Shown here: piece after piece, positions 36,342 through 45,332 of the stretch
Position numbering within the stretch: the stretch's first letter is position 1
Layout: each line of letters starts with the position of its first letter
From: Erysipelotrichaceae bacterium
Lineage (GTDB): Bacteria > Bacillota_I > Bacilli_A > Erysipelotrichales > Coprobacillaceae
NCBI GenBank assembly: GCA_021201315.1
Contig: JAJQFG010000039.1
Coordinates: 1 to 52,597 of the forward strand
DNA: 52,597 bases
Direction of reading: 5' to 3'
Notes under the pieces: generated by a model
Databases searched by the model: none
What the model was told of the DNA's origin: nothing
The model's input: the letters and a program-made list of their open reading frames with translations, nothing else
Position numbers and translations under genes: made by a program

Positions 36342-37539
36342 ATAATACTCCTTGTAATTGATTTAATTCTTCTAATAAAGCATATCTATTCTTATATCTT
36401 ACTTTCCAATCATTAATAAGTTCAAAAACTGCAATGGAACCACCTCTAATTTGTAACATTCTTTTCATAATATCAATTAAATTACGATAATCTCTTCTAC
36501 TCCTGCATGATTGAACCATAACATTCAATTCTCTTGTATATTTACGTAATAATTGTTTTGGATATTTATCTTTTAAATCTTCTTCATAGTTTTCTAATGC
36601 AACTAATCCTTCCCTATCAATAACATATTTTAATAATCGATCATATAAACCTTCTTCCTTATACACTACAGCAATATAATCACTATCCGATAATTCTAAA
36701 AATATATCTTCTCGTATTTCATTCCACGCTTCTTGTGTATATAATGATTTTAATTCTCTATAATCATCTAAATTATTAGGATTAAATTTTATCAACAACT
36801 TAAGCTGTTGCTTATATTCTTCAATACTTCCTAATAATTGATAAATATCTTTTAATTGATGATGATAACTTGCAACTAGCTTTTGATTATACTTATCTAA
36901 TTTAATGGAATGATTAAGAGCAACAATAGCTTCATTATAATTGTTCTGTTTTAAAGATAAATCAATATATGCTTGACGCATCGAATGATATTTCCAATTT
37001 CCTTTACAATATTTCATGAGCTTGTCATCGGAATATCCTAAATCATACATAACTTGAAGATGATAAGATAACCACTTTGATTTTTGAGAATCATTATGTC
37101 TTATAAAATTAACTTTTTGTTGAGTAAACTTGAGTTTTTCTTTTAAATAGTTTCTTTCTTTAAAGTGCTCCATGAAAAATGATACCAATATTTCATCAAC
37201 AAAATCATTACTACATTTATCTACAAACCATGCAAATATCTTATCACTTACTTCTTTATCACAAATATTAATAATTGTATTCCAATTATCCAAACATATT
37301 TGTGATAACATTGGTATATCTTCAGCATCTTCAATATCAATATAATTTATTTTAAATAGTATATAAGAAGATAATTTAAAAGCATTATAATATTGTTTTA
37401 AATCTATCATTTCTTGGATATTTTCTGTTAGAACCTCTTTAATATCAGAAACAAAGGAGTCAACAAATTCATAAGGAATATAATAATCATAATTCATATA
37501 AGTATCAATAATACTATCAACATAATCTTTATTATTCAT
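36325..37539 (-). CDS. SWIM-less C-terminal paralogue 3
   Basis: The protein has about 404 residues from the ATG at 37539 (GAGG 5 bases upstream; the ATG at 37563 would overlap the previous gene and has no site). It aligns with residues ~150-540 of the full paralogues: HLKERNYLKEKLKFTQQK, LDDYRELKSLYTQEAWNEIREDIF and WKVRYKNRYALLEELNQL. It has no zinc finger. Its N-terminal ~100 residues duplicate a section that also ends the 201-residue gene upstream, so the two are not just a gene cut in half by one frameshift. Confidence 0.75.
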   Translation of the reverse strand: MNNKDYVDSIIDTYMNYDYYIPYEFVDSFVSDIKEVLTENIQEMIDLKQYYNAFKLSSYILFKINYIDIEDAEDIPMLSQICLDNWNTIINICDKEVSDKIFAWFVDKCSNDFVDEILVSFFMEHFKERNYLKEKLKFTQQKVNFIRHNDSQKSKWLSYHLQVMYDLGYSDDKLMKYCKGNWKYHSMRQAYIDLSLKQNNYNEAIVALNHSIKLDKYNQKLVASYHHQLKDIYQLLGSIEEYKQQLKLLIKFNPNNLDDYRELKSLYTQEAWNEIREDIFLELSDSDYIAVVYKEEGLYDRLLKYVIDREGLVALENYEEDLKDKYPKQLLRKYTRELNVMVQSCRSRRDYRNLIDIMKRMLQIRGGSIAVFELINDWKVRYKNRYALLEELNQLQGVLYGLGK

Positions 37540-37546
37540 AATAACC

Positions 37547-38152
37547 TCAATAAAAATACTCATTCAATAATCTTTGAATCTCTTCACTCAAATAAGTGTA
37601 TGATCTTTCAGCACATTCTTCCATCCATAAATTCATCTCATTCATAAGAGGATCATCTGCATAAATAATGATTTCTTCAAATATTTGAATACATTCATTT
37701 ACTATTTCTTCATTATCTACTTTATCTAATATATAAGCGGTTAATTCAAAAGCATCTAAATAATTATCATGATTCATCAAATCATTAACATCCTCATATA
37801 TAATATTTTGTATTTTTTCAATGAAATTTTTAGTTTTATTACAACAACATTGATCAACTTTCCTTTTATAAGTACTAAGCTTACTTATGTTTGTTGGTAT
37901 ACCTCCATAATGTTCATCTAAATAATGCATAACTGCAGCTATATGTTTACACTTTTCTCCATAATAACAATTACATTCCATATCTACTATATGATTATTA
38001 CTTATATGTATTTCCACATCATATTTATGTGCTCCAAGGACTTGTGCATTTACAACTTCACCATTTATTTGAAAGTTTCTTACACGTTTCTCCATATAAT
38101 AACCATAACCCCTATTGACAACATCTTCATCAAATAAATCTTCCCAGTTCAT
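37547..38152 (-). CDS. short SWIM zinc-finger protein, paralogue 2
   Basis: The protein has 201 residues: MNWEDLFDEDVVNRGYGYYMEK, SWIM ligands Cys60, Cys62, Cys68 and His70, an unusual KRKVDQCCCNKTKNF with three adjacent cysteines, then a partial helical region (YLDAFELTAYILDKV) ending at LLNEYFY. The long C-terminal part of the full proteins is missing. It follows the first gene by 9 bases and is 7 bases before the next preferred start, so it should be cotranslated with a SWIM-less partner. Either a truncated remnant or a separate DNA/protein-binding subunit. Confidence 0.8.
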   Translation of the reverse strand: MNWEDLFDEDVVNRGYGYYMEKRVRNFQINGEVVNAQVLGAHKYDVEIHISNNHIVDMECNCYYGEKCKHIAAVMHYLDEHYGGIPTNISKLSTYKRKVDQCCCNKTKNFIEKIQNIIYEDVNDLMNHDNYLDAFELTAYILDKVDNEEIVNECIQIFEEIIIYADDPLMNEMNLWMEECAERSYTYLSEEIQRLLNEYFY

Positions 38153-38161
38153 ATTATTTTC

Positions 38162-39532
38162 CTATAATCTTTCTAATTCTTCCATTAAAGCTTTTCTATT
38201 ATGGTATTTTATTTTCCACTCTTGTACTATTTCATCTACTATCTTTTCTCCACCATCTATTTCTCTCATTCTTATAAGATTAGTTACCCAGCTACGATAA
38301 GTCTCCCTATAAGCTGTATTCTTAACTCTTTCATTAAGTATTGATTGGTATGCTTGTAATATTTGTTTAGGATATTTATCTTTTAAAATATCATCATATT
38401 TATATAGATAAGTGAAATTATGTTTATTGATGACAAATTCTAACAATCTATCATAAAGTTTCTCTTCTTTATATAATATGTCAAAAGGATAATCATCAGG
38501 TAATATTAAAAATATATCTTCTCTTATATCTTTCCATTCATTATCAGTATATAGTGATTTAAGCTTTAAATAATCATCAAGATTACCAGGATCGTCAACA
38601 GTAATTGAATACCATAGTTGTTTCTTATATGCTTCGTTATCATCTAACTTAAGATATATATCCTTTAATTGTTGACGATATTGAATAATATCTTCCTTAT
38701 TTGTATCTAATTGTAATGATTCTTCTAATATAAGAATAGCTTCATCATAAAATTGATGATCTATACAATAAGTGATATATTGTTGACGAATAAATGGATA
38801 GTGCCAATAGTCTTTGAGATATTCATGAATTTGTTCATAAGAATAACCCAATTGTTTCAAAACTATAATACACATGTTTCCCCATCTTTGTATGCGAAAT
38901 TCATCTTTATATCTTTCATGATTTTCTTGATATAAATGTTCACTCAAATACATTAATTTATCCTCAAGATAATTTTTATCTTTAAAATGATTCAAAAAGA
39001 ATATATCAATGTAATAATTTCGTAATGATCTATCCAAATAATCCTTTAACCAATGATATATATATTCAATTGTTTGTTTATCACATTTATCTAAAATTTT
39101 ATCCCATAATGATATACATTCACTATTAAGATGATCTCTTGTACCTTTTTCATCATATATATCAGAAGGATTAATTTTACTAAATATATAAGAGGATAAG
39201 ATAAAAGCCTCTTTATAATACTGCTTATCAAACATAGCATTCTCATAATTCCTTAAAAAAGATAACAAATGTAATAATAAAGCAGAATAATTCTTACTTA
39301 ATATGCGATTATTCTTACCTTTATAATAATCAAAGATTTCATCTACACAAGATAGATATCTTTTCATATCCGAAGAAGAAATAGCTTTGTTGATACTTAA
39401 TTTAAAATCTAAAGCTCGCAATTGGTCATTAATAAGGATACTATATAAATAGTTTTTAACATCTTTTTCACTAGCATTGATTATAATATCTTTTAATGTT
39501 TCATTATCATTTATATCGTATTCGTATTTCAT
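38162..39532 (-). CDS. SWIM-less paralogue 1, first gene of the array
   Basis: From the ATG at 39532 (AGGTGAT 6-8 bases upstream; in-frame ATG/GTG codons 6 and 9 bases earlier overlap that site) the protein has 456 residues. It aligns with the full proteins from about residue 85 (LKDIIINASEKDVKNYLYSILINDQLRALDFKL) through the conserved tail WKIKYHNRKALMEELERL. It has no zinc finger, and none was found in the ~350 bases upstream. It is the promoter-proximal member, with the promoter at 39550-39578. Confidence 0.8.
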   Translation of the reverse strand: MKYEYDINDNETLKDIIINASEKDVKNYLYSILINDQLRALDFKLSINKAISSSDMKRYLSCVDEIFDYYKGKNNRILSKNYSALLLHLLSFLRNYENAMFDKQYYKEAFILSSYIFSKINPSDIYDEKGTRDHLNSECISLWDKILDKCDKQTIEYIYHWLKDYLDRSLRNYYIDIFFLNHFKDKNYLEDKLMYLSEHLYQENHERYKDEFRIQRWGNMCIIVLKQLGYSYEQIHEYLKDYWHYPFIRQQYITYCIDHQFYDEAILILEESLQLDTNKEDIIQYRQQLKDIYLKLDDNEAYKKQLWYSITVDDPGNLDDYLKLKSLYTDNEWKDIREDIFLILPDDYPFDILYKEEKLYDRLLEFVINKHNFTYLYKYDDILKDKYPKQILQAYQSILNERVKNTAYRETYRSWVTNLIRMREIDGGEKIVDEIVQEWKIKYHNRKALMEELERL

Positions 39533-39549
39533 ATTCATCACCTATCCAT

Positions 39550-39578
39550 ATTATAAAGAATAATGACAATAATCACAA
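39550..39578 (-). promoter_or_regulatory. promoter of the SWIM array
   Basis: On the minus strand TTGTGA (39578-39573), a 17-base spacer and TATAAT (39555-39550) lie about 20 bases before the first start codon. Confidence 0.6.
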
Positions 39579-39750
39579 ACAATATTGAAAATAAATCACT
39601 CATAAAATAATCATGATAAGATATTATTTATGAATATTTTATTCTAATGAAGATTGTAGAATTGTTTTCAATATATATTTTGATAAAATAGGATTGTCAA
39701 TAAACAAATGACCCTAAAATATTTTTGACACAAATATGCTTTATTGGCAT

Positions 39751-39780
39751 GGCTTAGATTATATCTAAGCCTTTTCTTTT
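39751..39780 (+). terminator. terminator-like hairpin in the leader of the PTS gene
   Basis: Perfect stem GGCTTAGAT / ATCTAAGCC with loop TAT, followed by TTTTCTTTTA on the plus strand, about 145 bases before the EIIC gene. No gene precedes it on this strand. The 385-base gap 39542-39926 otherwise holds two promoters and AT-rich sequence. Confidence 0.6.
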
Positions 39781-39862
39781 ATCCTATTAGGTTAAAAAAA
39801 GTCATAAAAAAAATTTTTTTTCTAAAAAAATGAATAGATTAAACCAGAATATTGCAGAATTA

Positions 39863-39890
39863 TTGAGTAAATTATTCATTCAGTTAAAAT
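39863..39890 (+). promoter_or_regulatory. candidate promoter of the EIIC gene downstream of the hairpin
   Basis: TTGAGT (39863-39868), a 16-base spacer and TAAAAT (39885-39890), 37 bases before the start codon. Moderate match only. Confidence 0.4.
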
Positions 39891-39926
39891 AAACATATAT
39901 CATAAATAAAAGGGAGGAAAAATGAT

Positions 39927-41381
39927 ATGGACGCTTTTGCTGACGTGATGGGACGCGTAGGTGCTTGGTGTGGACAAAACAAATATTTGTCATCAATCAA
40001 GAACGCATTCCAAGATTACATGCCTGCCACTATTTCTGGTGCTGTAGCCGTATTATGGACTTCAGTATTAGTAAATGATAGTACTGGTTTAGGCGTATTT
40101 TTCTCACCAATCATGGTATTAGAACCATTAAATAGTATTTTTAGTGCAATTAACACTGCTACTATTGGTTGTATTGCCGTTGGTGTATGTATGTTAGTTG
40201 GAGAAAATATTGCTTTAGCTAATGGTGAGCAGGGAACTTATCCTGCAATTTTATCTTTTATGATGTGGTTTACAGTGACTCCTTATTCATGGAATATTGG
40301 TGATATGGCAGCCTATACACCTGCTGTTGAAGGTACAATGGGTGCCCAAACTTCAACTGTAACCATTAGTCAATTATTAGAAGAAGTTTTGAATTCAGGC
40401 TTTGTTGCTGAATACAATACATATTCTACAGATGTTTATGCTGATGTATCTACTGCATTCTCATTAGGTGATTTAGGAACATTCTCAGCTATTCAAACAT
40501 CTTACATGGGTGCAACTGGTTTATTTACAGGATTATTAATTGGTATCTTAGGTATGGAATTATATTGTGCTTTACGTAAAATAGATGCCTTAAAGATTAA
40601 AATGCCTGACCAAGTCCCTCCAGGAGTTGCTAAGGCATTTGAAGTTACTATTCCTACTTGCTTAGCTTTAATTATTGTTGGTGCAGTAGGATGGTGTTCA
40701 ACAACATTCCTTGGATTAGACTTGAATTCATTAATTTCTACATATGTACAAGAACCATTGAAACAAGTTATTGGAGCAAATATCTTTGCTGTCATAATTC
40801 TATACATTATCATTATTGCATTCTGGATGGTTGGTATTCATGGTAATAACATGGTTTCTGCAGTTAAGGAAGCAATCTTTACACCAATGATTGTAGAAAA
40901 TATGTCTGTATTTGCAGCAACAGGAAATGCTGCCGATGCACCTAACGTATTAAATATGACTTTCTTACAAATGTTTGGAGAATGGGGTGGATCTGGTGTT
41001 GCTTTAGGTTTATGTATCGCTGTTTTAATTTTTGGTAAAAAAGAAGATACAAAAGCTATCGCTACATTGTCTATTGTTCCAGGTTTGTTCAACATTAACG
41101 AAACTGTTGTATTTGGTATGCCAATGGTATTAAATCCTATCCTTGATATTCCATTTATTATTGCACCATGTGCATGTCTTGTAGTAGGTTATATATTAAC
41201 ACTTATTGGCTTCTGTCCTAAATGTGTTGTGCAAGCTCCTTGGACAACACCACCAGTTATCTTTGGTTTCTTAGCAACAGGTGGAAGTATTATGGGCGCT
41301 GTATCACAACTCATTGTTATGGCTATTGGTACACTTATTTATATTCCATTCTTATTAATTTATGAAAGACAAGAAGCCTAA
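39927..41381 (+). CDS. PTS EIIC component, lactose/cellobiose family
   Basis: The protein has 484 residues with about 10 hydrophobic segments and no fused IIA or IIB domain. Family blocks are MPDQVPPGVAKAFE, FWMVGIHGNNM, PGLFNINETVVFGMP and the C-terminal APWTTPPVIFGFLATGG, as in CelB/LacE-type permeases. It imports a beta-linked disaccharide or beta-glucoside while phosphorylating it, using IIA/IIB encoded elsewhere. The start at 39927 lies 9 bases after GGGAGG. It converges on an RpiR regulator across a shared terminator, and a 6-phospho-beta-glucosidase is 6 kb away; together these suggest beta-glucoside use. Codon use is cleaner than in surrounding genes, hinting at strong expression. Confidence 0.93.
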   Translation: MDAFADVMGRVGAWCGQNKYLSSIKNAFQDYMPATISGAVAVLWTSVLVNDSTGLGVFFSPIMVLEPLNSIFSAINTATIGCIAVGVCMLVGENIALANGEQGTYPAILSFMMWFTVTPYSWNIGDMAAYTPAVEGTMGAQTSTVTISQLLEEVLNSGFVAEYNTYSTDVYADVSTAFSLGDLGTFSAIQTSYMGATGLFTGLLIGILGMELYCALRKIDALKIKMPDQVPPGVAKAFEVTIPTCLALIIVGAVGWCSTTFLGLDLNSLISTYVQEPLKQVIGANIFAVIILYIIIIAFWMVGIHGNNMVSAVKEAIFTPMIVENMSVFAATGNAADAPNVLNMTFLQMFGEWGGSGVALGLCIAVLIFGKKEDTKAIATLSIVPGLFNINETVVFGMPMVLNPILDIPFIIAPCACLVVGYILTLIGFCPKCVVQAPWTTPPVIFGFLATGGSIMGAVSQLIVMAIGTLIYIPFLLIYERQEA

Positions 41382-41386
41382 TTAAT

Positions 41387-41412
41387 AAAAAAGAGCGAAT
41401 TCGCTCTTTTTT
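41387..41412. terminator. bidirectional terminator between EIIC and rpiR-type genes
   Basis: A 26-base perfect palindrome with arms AAAAAAGAGCGAA / TTCGCTCTTTTTT; the T run doubles as a tail for either direction. It includes the last codons of the regulator. Confidence 0.8.
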
Positions 41413-42214
41413 AGTATTGATCCATCTTGTTAAATTTTTTAGCAATTATTAAAGATGATAAAAATGTAATAATATACTGATTAGAGATTAAAGAACTTAA
41501 AGCATTAACATATTCAGAATCTGTTTGATCAACGACTAAAACATCCTGACATATTTTACTAAGTTTATCATCATTGTTATTTATAATACCAATACTATAA
41601 AATCCATTATCCTTTATTTTTTTAGCCACATGAATAATAGTTTCATTTTCATAAGTCACATTCATAAATATAGCTACATGCGTTTTATTATCTTTGATGT
41701 TTTTCATATAAAAATCATTAATATTTGTTTGAAATGTACAATTTAAACCGATAGATTGTAAAATATACTGAAACTGTAATCCGCATATTTCACATATTCC
41801 ACTTGCATATATATCAATAGTATGAGCATTTAGTATACGATTACAAATTCTAGTAATAGTATTACGATTCAGTAGTATATTGGTATTACTTATAGATTTT
41901 TCATATAATTTATTTACCATCTGTTTTGTATTTTCATAAGAAGTACATTTTTCTAATGGATTTTTTTCAAAGTAATCATTTGTTTTATAATATTCATATT
42001 TTTCCATTGACAATTTCATAATAAATTCTCTATAGGATGGTATTCCTATTTTTTTGTATAATCTTACTACTGTAGATTGTGAAGCATATGCTTTTTTCGC
42101 TAATTCAGTACTTGTCATATTTTCTATATTATTTGATTCATCTAGAAGATATCTGGCAATTTGTTTTTCTGTATCAGTTAATTTCTTTTCATCTAATAGT
42201 TTTTCTATAATCAT
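41411..42214 (-). CDS. RpiR-family (HTH-SIS) transcriptional regulator
   Basis: The protein has 267 residues from the ATG at 42214, which has GGAGG 7 bases upstream; an earlier in-frame ATG would span that site. The N-terminal HTH_6 domain is clear: LTDTEKQIARYLLDESNNIENMTSTELAKKAYASQSTVVRLYKKIG. The C-terminal SIS sugar-phosphate domain begins at about 105 (IYASGICEICGLQFQYILQSIG). RpiR regulators sense a phosphosugar and act on nearby PTS genes; the convergent EIIC gene is the obvious target, though no operator was identified. Confidence 0.88.
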   Translation of the reverse strand: MIIEKLLDEKKLTDTEKQIARYLLDESNNIENMTSTELAKKAYASQSTVVRLYKKIGIPSYREFIMKLSMEKYEYYKTNDYFEKNPLEKCTSYENTKQMVNKLYEKSISNTNILLNRNTITRICNRILNAHTIDIYASGICEICGLQFQYILQSIGLNCTFQTNINDFYMKNIKDNKTHVAIFMNVTYENETIIHVAKKIKDNGFYSIGIINNNDDKLSKICQDVLVVDQTDSEYVNALSSLISNQYIITFLSSLIIAKKFNKMDQY

Positions 42215-42338
42215 ATAATTTCCTCCAATTTTTATTGATTTTATCATTATTTATATGATTATGTTAGAATTTTAGTGAGTTTGATGAATAATATGCAATT
42301 TATTTTACAAATATTTATTTTTTTTTGAAAACTTTTAT

Positions 42339-43205
42339 TCATTTGATACTTAAACAATCTTTTAAATACTGATTAAAAGTATCACTATTTGGATGATTAA
42401 TCCATGCTTTAACTTCTGGTAAGGGATATTTTTGATAAATATATTTTCTTTGTTTGATAATATTACTTATAAACTTATCCCAATCTTCAATATTATTTCT
42501 TTTTTGATGAGGATAATGGATAGCAACTGCATTTCTATCTAATTGAATCCTTCTACCACTCAAAAATATTCTTAAACCCAACTCGCTATCCTCACATCCC
42601 CACTCATTAAAGTTTTCATCAAACATACCTATATCCAATAATACCTCTCTTTCTACTGCCACCAAACAAGTCGAAAAATAAATCCAAGGTGCAGGCCATG
42701 TTGTCAAATCATCACCTGATGCTTGATAACCAACTTCTCTACGATCAAAATATTGATGTTGTTTCATATTTTCAATGGACTTATCAATATCATTGATATC
42801 AATCAAATCTTTTATCTTTTCTTCATAATCATTAGAAAAGCCATAAACATAACCTATATATGCATGATGTGTTTCTACTATATTTTGATATAATGATGAT
42901 AATGTATGTGTTCCTAACAATACACCCGTATCAACAAAAACACATATATCACCTTTAGCATTAAGTATGCCCATATTTCTAGCTGTAGCTGCTCGAAAAC
43001 CTTTATCTGGTTGATAAAAATAACGTATAGGACATATTTGCTCATACTTTCTTACAATACTTAAATTATCCATATATGATCCATCATCACATATAAGAAT
43101 TTCATAATCTTTAAAATTACTTTGAAATATACTTTGAATCGTCATATTCAAAGCTTTAACATCATTATATGTAGGAATAATAATACTTATCTTATAATGT
43201 TCCAT
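42339..43205 (-). CDS. family 2 glycosyltransferase
   Basis: The protein has 288 residues. GT-A motifs: ISIIIPTYNDVKALNMTIQSI at the N-terminus, ICDDGS, the metal-binding DTG in VFVDTGVLLG, and a C-terminal galactosyltransferase-like NEWGCEDSELGLRIFLSGRR block as in chondroitin-polymerase-type enzymes. No membrane segment, so cytosolic or peripheral. Its ATG follows the MFS stop directly, so the two are one operon. Acceptor unknown; a role in modifying an exported or membrane product is possible. Confidence 0.88.
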   Translation of the reverse strand: MEHYKISIIIPTYNDVKALNMTIQSIFQSNFKDYEILICDDGSYMDNLSIVRKYEQICPIRYFYQPDKGFRAATARNMGILNAKGDICVFVDTGVLLGTHTLSSLYQNIVETHHAYIGYVYGFSNDYEEKIKDLIDINDIDKSIENMKQHQYFDRREVGYQASGDDLTTWPAPWIYFSTCLVAVEREVLLDIGMFDENFNEWGCEDSELGLRIFLSGRRIQLDRNAVAIHYPHQKRNNIEDWDKFISNIIKQRKYIYQKYPLPEVKAWINHPNSDTFNQYLKDCLSIK

Positions 43206-44396
43206 TTATTCACCTTCTAACCATTGTACTTTCTTATCTATCACAACATGATCAATCAACCAAATACTACCATCAATAATCATTAACAAGCCGTATGCAT
43301 TGATTGGTGTCATTAATTGACACAATATTAAAGCAAAGCTTAAACCTGTAATTCTTCCTAATGCAATAGGAAATTCACTAACTGTGATATATTCATAAGG
43401 TGTTAAAGTTGTAGCAGCGAAGTTTGATAATTGATATTTCATGGATTGATATATGGTATTATTCCAACAATATATCAATCCCATCAATATATAAAATATG
43501 ACTAACATAATGAAACTCTTGGTTGCTCCTAACAATACACATATTACAAAGTATATGATTGATGCTATTAGATGATATTGCTTTTGGTTATTCCTAATGA
43601 TATGACTAGCAATACATATGGAACTAAAAATACCTATAAAAGCCATCAATGAATTACAATTACCAATAATTTGTTCACTGTTGATGATAGTATAAGCAAA
43701 TACTGTGAATATTTGATTATAAATGGATTCTCTAACACCATTAGAAAAACTATAATATTTAAGTGTATCCCAATATTTATTATGTTTCACTTTTAAAGCT
43801 TCAATCATTCTAATATCCTTATTTTCATTAAAAGGACCGATATTTCTAGATATCATCATTCCTAATACAAATAACAAAACTGCAAAACTAAATAAAATAT
43901 AATAACCTGTTAAAGTGGTGAATCTCGCAATTATAAAGCCAGAAACAGATGGAGTTATAACACCAAAAATATAACTAAAAGAATGTTGATAAGAAAAGAA
44001 TCGTCCTTGTTCATTTTCACTTACAAGTTTGCCTATTAATAAATTAAAAGAAAAATAATAGAATCCCTGCCCTATGCCATTAAATATACCTAAAGGTATA
44101 AGTAATGTTGATGCCTCTTTTTGTAACATGAGAATACTTAAATAATATAAACTTGTAGAAATGATACCAATATCTAATATAACTTTGAGATCCAACTTAT
44201 GAATAAGTTTGGTACTAGTTATAAAAGTTAATAATAATGCTGTATAATTCAATATATTTTGAATAATGATAAATCCTATATTATTAGTCAGTCTAATAAG
44301 ATATACATTTACAAATGTCATAGCAATATTTGTACCAGCTAAATACAACATACCAACCAATAACAAATACCTTGTTTCTTTTGATATATATTTCAT
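43206..44396 (-). CDS. MFS transporter in operon with glycosyltransferase
   Basis: The protein has 396 residues from the ATG at 44396 with AAGGAGA upstream; the ATG 36 bases earlier lies in the operator. About 12 hydrophobic segments are visible (LLLVGMLYLAGTNIAMTFVN; GIFNGIGQGFYYFSFNLL), with an N-half conserved YQHSFSYIFGVITPSVSGF block. No drug or sugar signature is recognised. The promoter is embedded in three palindromic operators, implying control by a repressor, as for an efflux pump. It is immediately followed by the glycosyltransferase. Confidence 0.85.
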   Translation of the reverse strand: MKYISKETRYLLLVGMLYLAGTNIAMTFVNVYLIRLTNNIGFIIIQNILNYTALLLTFITSTKLIHKLDLKVILDIGIISTSLYYLSILMLQKEASTLLIPLGIFNGIGQGFYYFSFNLLIGKLVSENEQGRFFSYQHSFSYIFGVITPSVSGFIIARFTTLTGYYILFSFAVLLFVLGMMISRNIGPFNENKDIRMIEALKVKHNKYWDTLKYYSFSNGVRESIYNQIFTVFAYTIINSEQIIGNCNSLMAFIGIFSSICIASHIIRNNQKQYHLIASIIYFVICVLLGATKSFIMLVIFYILMGLIYCWNNTIYQSMKYQLSNFAATTLTPYEYITVSEFPIALGRITGLSFALILCQLMTPINAYGLLMIIDGSIWLIDHVVIDKKVQWLEGE

Positions 44397-44410
44397 AATC
44401 TTCTCCTTAT

Positions 44411-44487
44411 AATAACATATGTTACGTAACAAATGTTATTATAAATTCAATTCAAAACAAAGTCAATATATAAAATAACATTTGTTA
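44411..44487 (-). promoter_or_regulatory. promoter with three TAACAWWTGTTA operators
   Basis: On the minus strand a promoter TTGACT (44466-44461), 17-base spacer and TATAAT (44443-44438) controls the MFS gene. Three 12-base near-palindromes of the form TAACAWWTGTTA lie around it: TAACATTTGTTA (44476-44487) upstream of -35, and TAACAAATGTTA (44427-44438) and TAACATATGTTA (44413-44424) just past -10. The last two share a 30-base palindrome with one mismatched pair. This layout fits a repressor binding site. Confidence 0.7.
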
Positions 44488-44500
44488 TTTATTGAATATA

Positions 44501-44527
44501 AAAAGACTTATACATCTAGTATAAGTC
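44501..44527 (-). terminator. terminator of the lipoprotein/DUF4352 operon
   Basis: Stem GACTTATAC / GTATAAGTC with a 5-base loop and TTTTT on the minus strand, just after the DUF4352 gene. Confidence 0.75.
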
Positions 44528-44541
44528 AATCTATACAATTT

Positions 44542-45138
44542 TTAATACAAATTAATAACACCTTTTTGAGTTCCCCAAGAACCTGTTTGAACTTGAAGTT
44601 GTAAGTCCTTATTATCTATTGTTTCTTGTGTAATATCAAAGCAAATATCACCAGTTAGACTTGCATCTGGATTAACAGATTCGTAAATAATATCATCTTC
44701 AATATATAAAGCTGCTGACGTATCTGTTTCATATTCTTTTTCACCTAATAACAATTTAAAATAATTATCAGATACTGTAATAGCAGAATCATCATTATTT
44801 TTGATTGTTATATTAACAATGAAATACATTTCCTGAGCTTCGGTATTAATATATTCTGATCCAATAGTTTTAGCAGAGTCAATAGAATTAACTGTATATT
44901 CTAAATCTCCTACACTAATTGTATCACCAATATGATAAACAACTTCCTCTTCGGTTTTACTAGTTTCTTCAGTTGTATTTGATGAACTTGTTGTACTTGT
45001 ATCATCACTATCTCCACTAAATAACATACATAATACAAAACAAGCAACTAATACAATTAAAACCCATTTTAAAATATTTTTAATACCTTTTTTCTTTGAT
45101 TTCCCCTCAGTTTCAACTTTTTCTTTTTTTAACTTCAT
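44542..45138 (-). CDS. membrane-anchored DUF4352-type protein
   Basis: The protein has 198 residues: a basic N-terminus, one membrane helix (WVLIVLVACFVLCMLF, about 26-41), a Ser/Thr/Glu linker, and a beta-rich extracellular domain of about 125 residues (YHIGDTISVGDLEYTVNSID, MYFIVNITIKNNDDSAITVSDNYFKLL, LTGDICFDIT) typical of DUF4352/telokin-like Ig folds. Third gene of an operon with a lipoprotein and a small membrane protein. Function unknown; such domains often help surface binding or assembly. Confidence 0.8.
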   Translation of the reverse strand: MKLKKEKVETEGKSKKKGIKNILKWVLIVLVACFVLCMLFSGDSDDTSTTSSSNTTEETSKTEEEVVYHIGDTISVGDLEYTVNSIDSAKTIGSEYINTEAQEMYFIVNITIKNNDDSAITVSDNYFKLLLGEKEYETDTSAALYIEDDIIYESVNPDASLTGDICFDITQETIDNKDLQLQVQTGSWGTQKGVINLY

Positions 45139-45152
45139 AATATCCTCTCCCT

Positions 45153-45320
45153 CTATTGTTTTAATTTCTTTATTCTTCTATTCATTAATATAAATTCAAT
45201 ACCTGAAAGTAAAGCTGCTAAAGCGCCAACTATACAAGCAATACCAATATCACCAAACATAATCATTCCCATTGCTAATCCAATAACACCTAAAACAATG
45301 AGTAATATTCCAATAATCAT
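45153..45320 (-). CDS. small membrane protein (about 55 residues)
   Basis: An open frame of 55 codons (57 if the ATG at 45326 is used; AGGAG is 9 bases before 45320 but only 3 before 45326). It has two hydrophobic helices (MIIGILLIVLGVIGLAMG; IACIVGALAALLSG) and ends with the basic tail MNRRIKKLKQ. It sits snugly between the lipoprotein stop (45333) and the DUF4352 start (45138), with no spare space, which argues for a real gene in the operon. No homologous family is recognised. Confidence 0.6.
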   Translation of the reverse strand: MIIGILLIVLGVIGLAMGMIMFGDIGIACIVGALAALLSGIEFILMNRRIKKLKQ

Positions 45321-45332
45321 AATCATAATCTC

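Noticed and set aside
36325-38152. 201- and 404-residue SWIM genes as one gene split by a frameshift
   Set aside because: Both contain the same middle helical section, so joining them would duplicate it; each also has a plausible start.
39700-39780. BglG/LicT-type RAT antiterminator before the EIIC gene
   Set aside because: The hairpin has a terminator form but the conserved RAT sequence is not visible.
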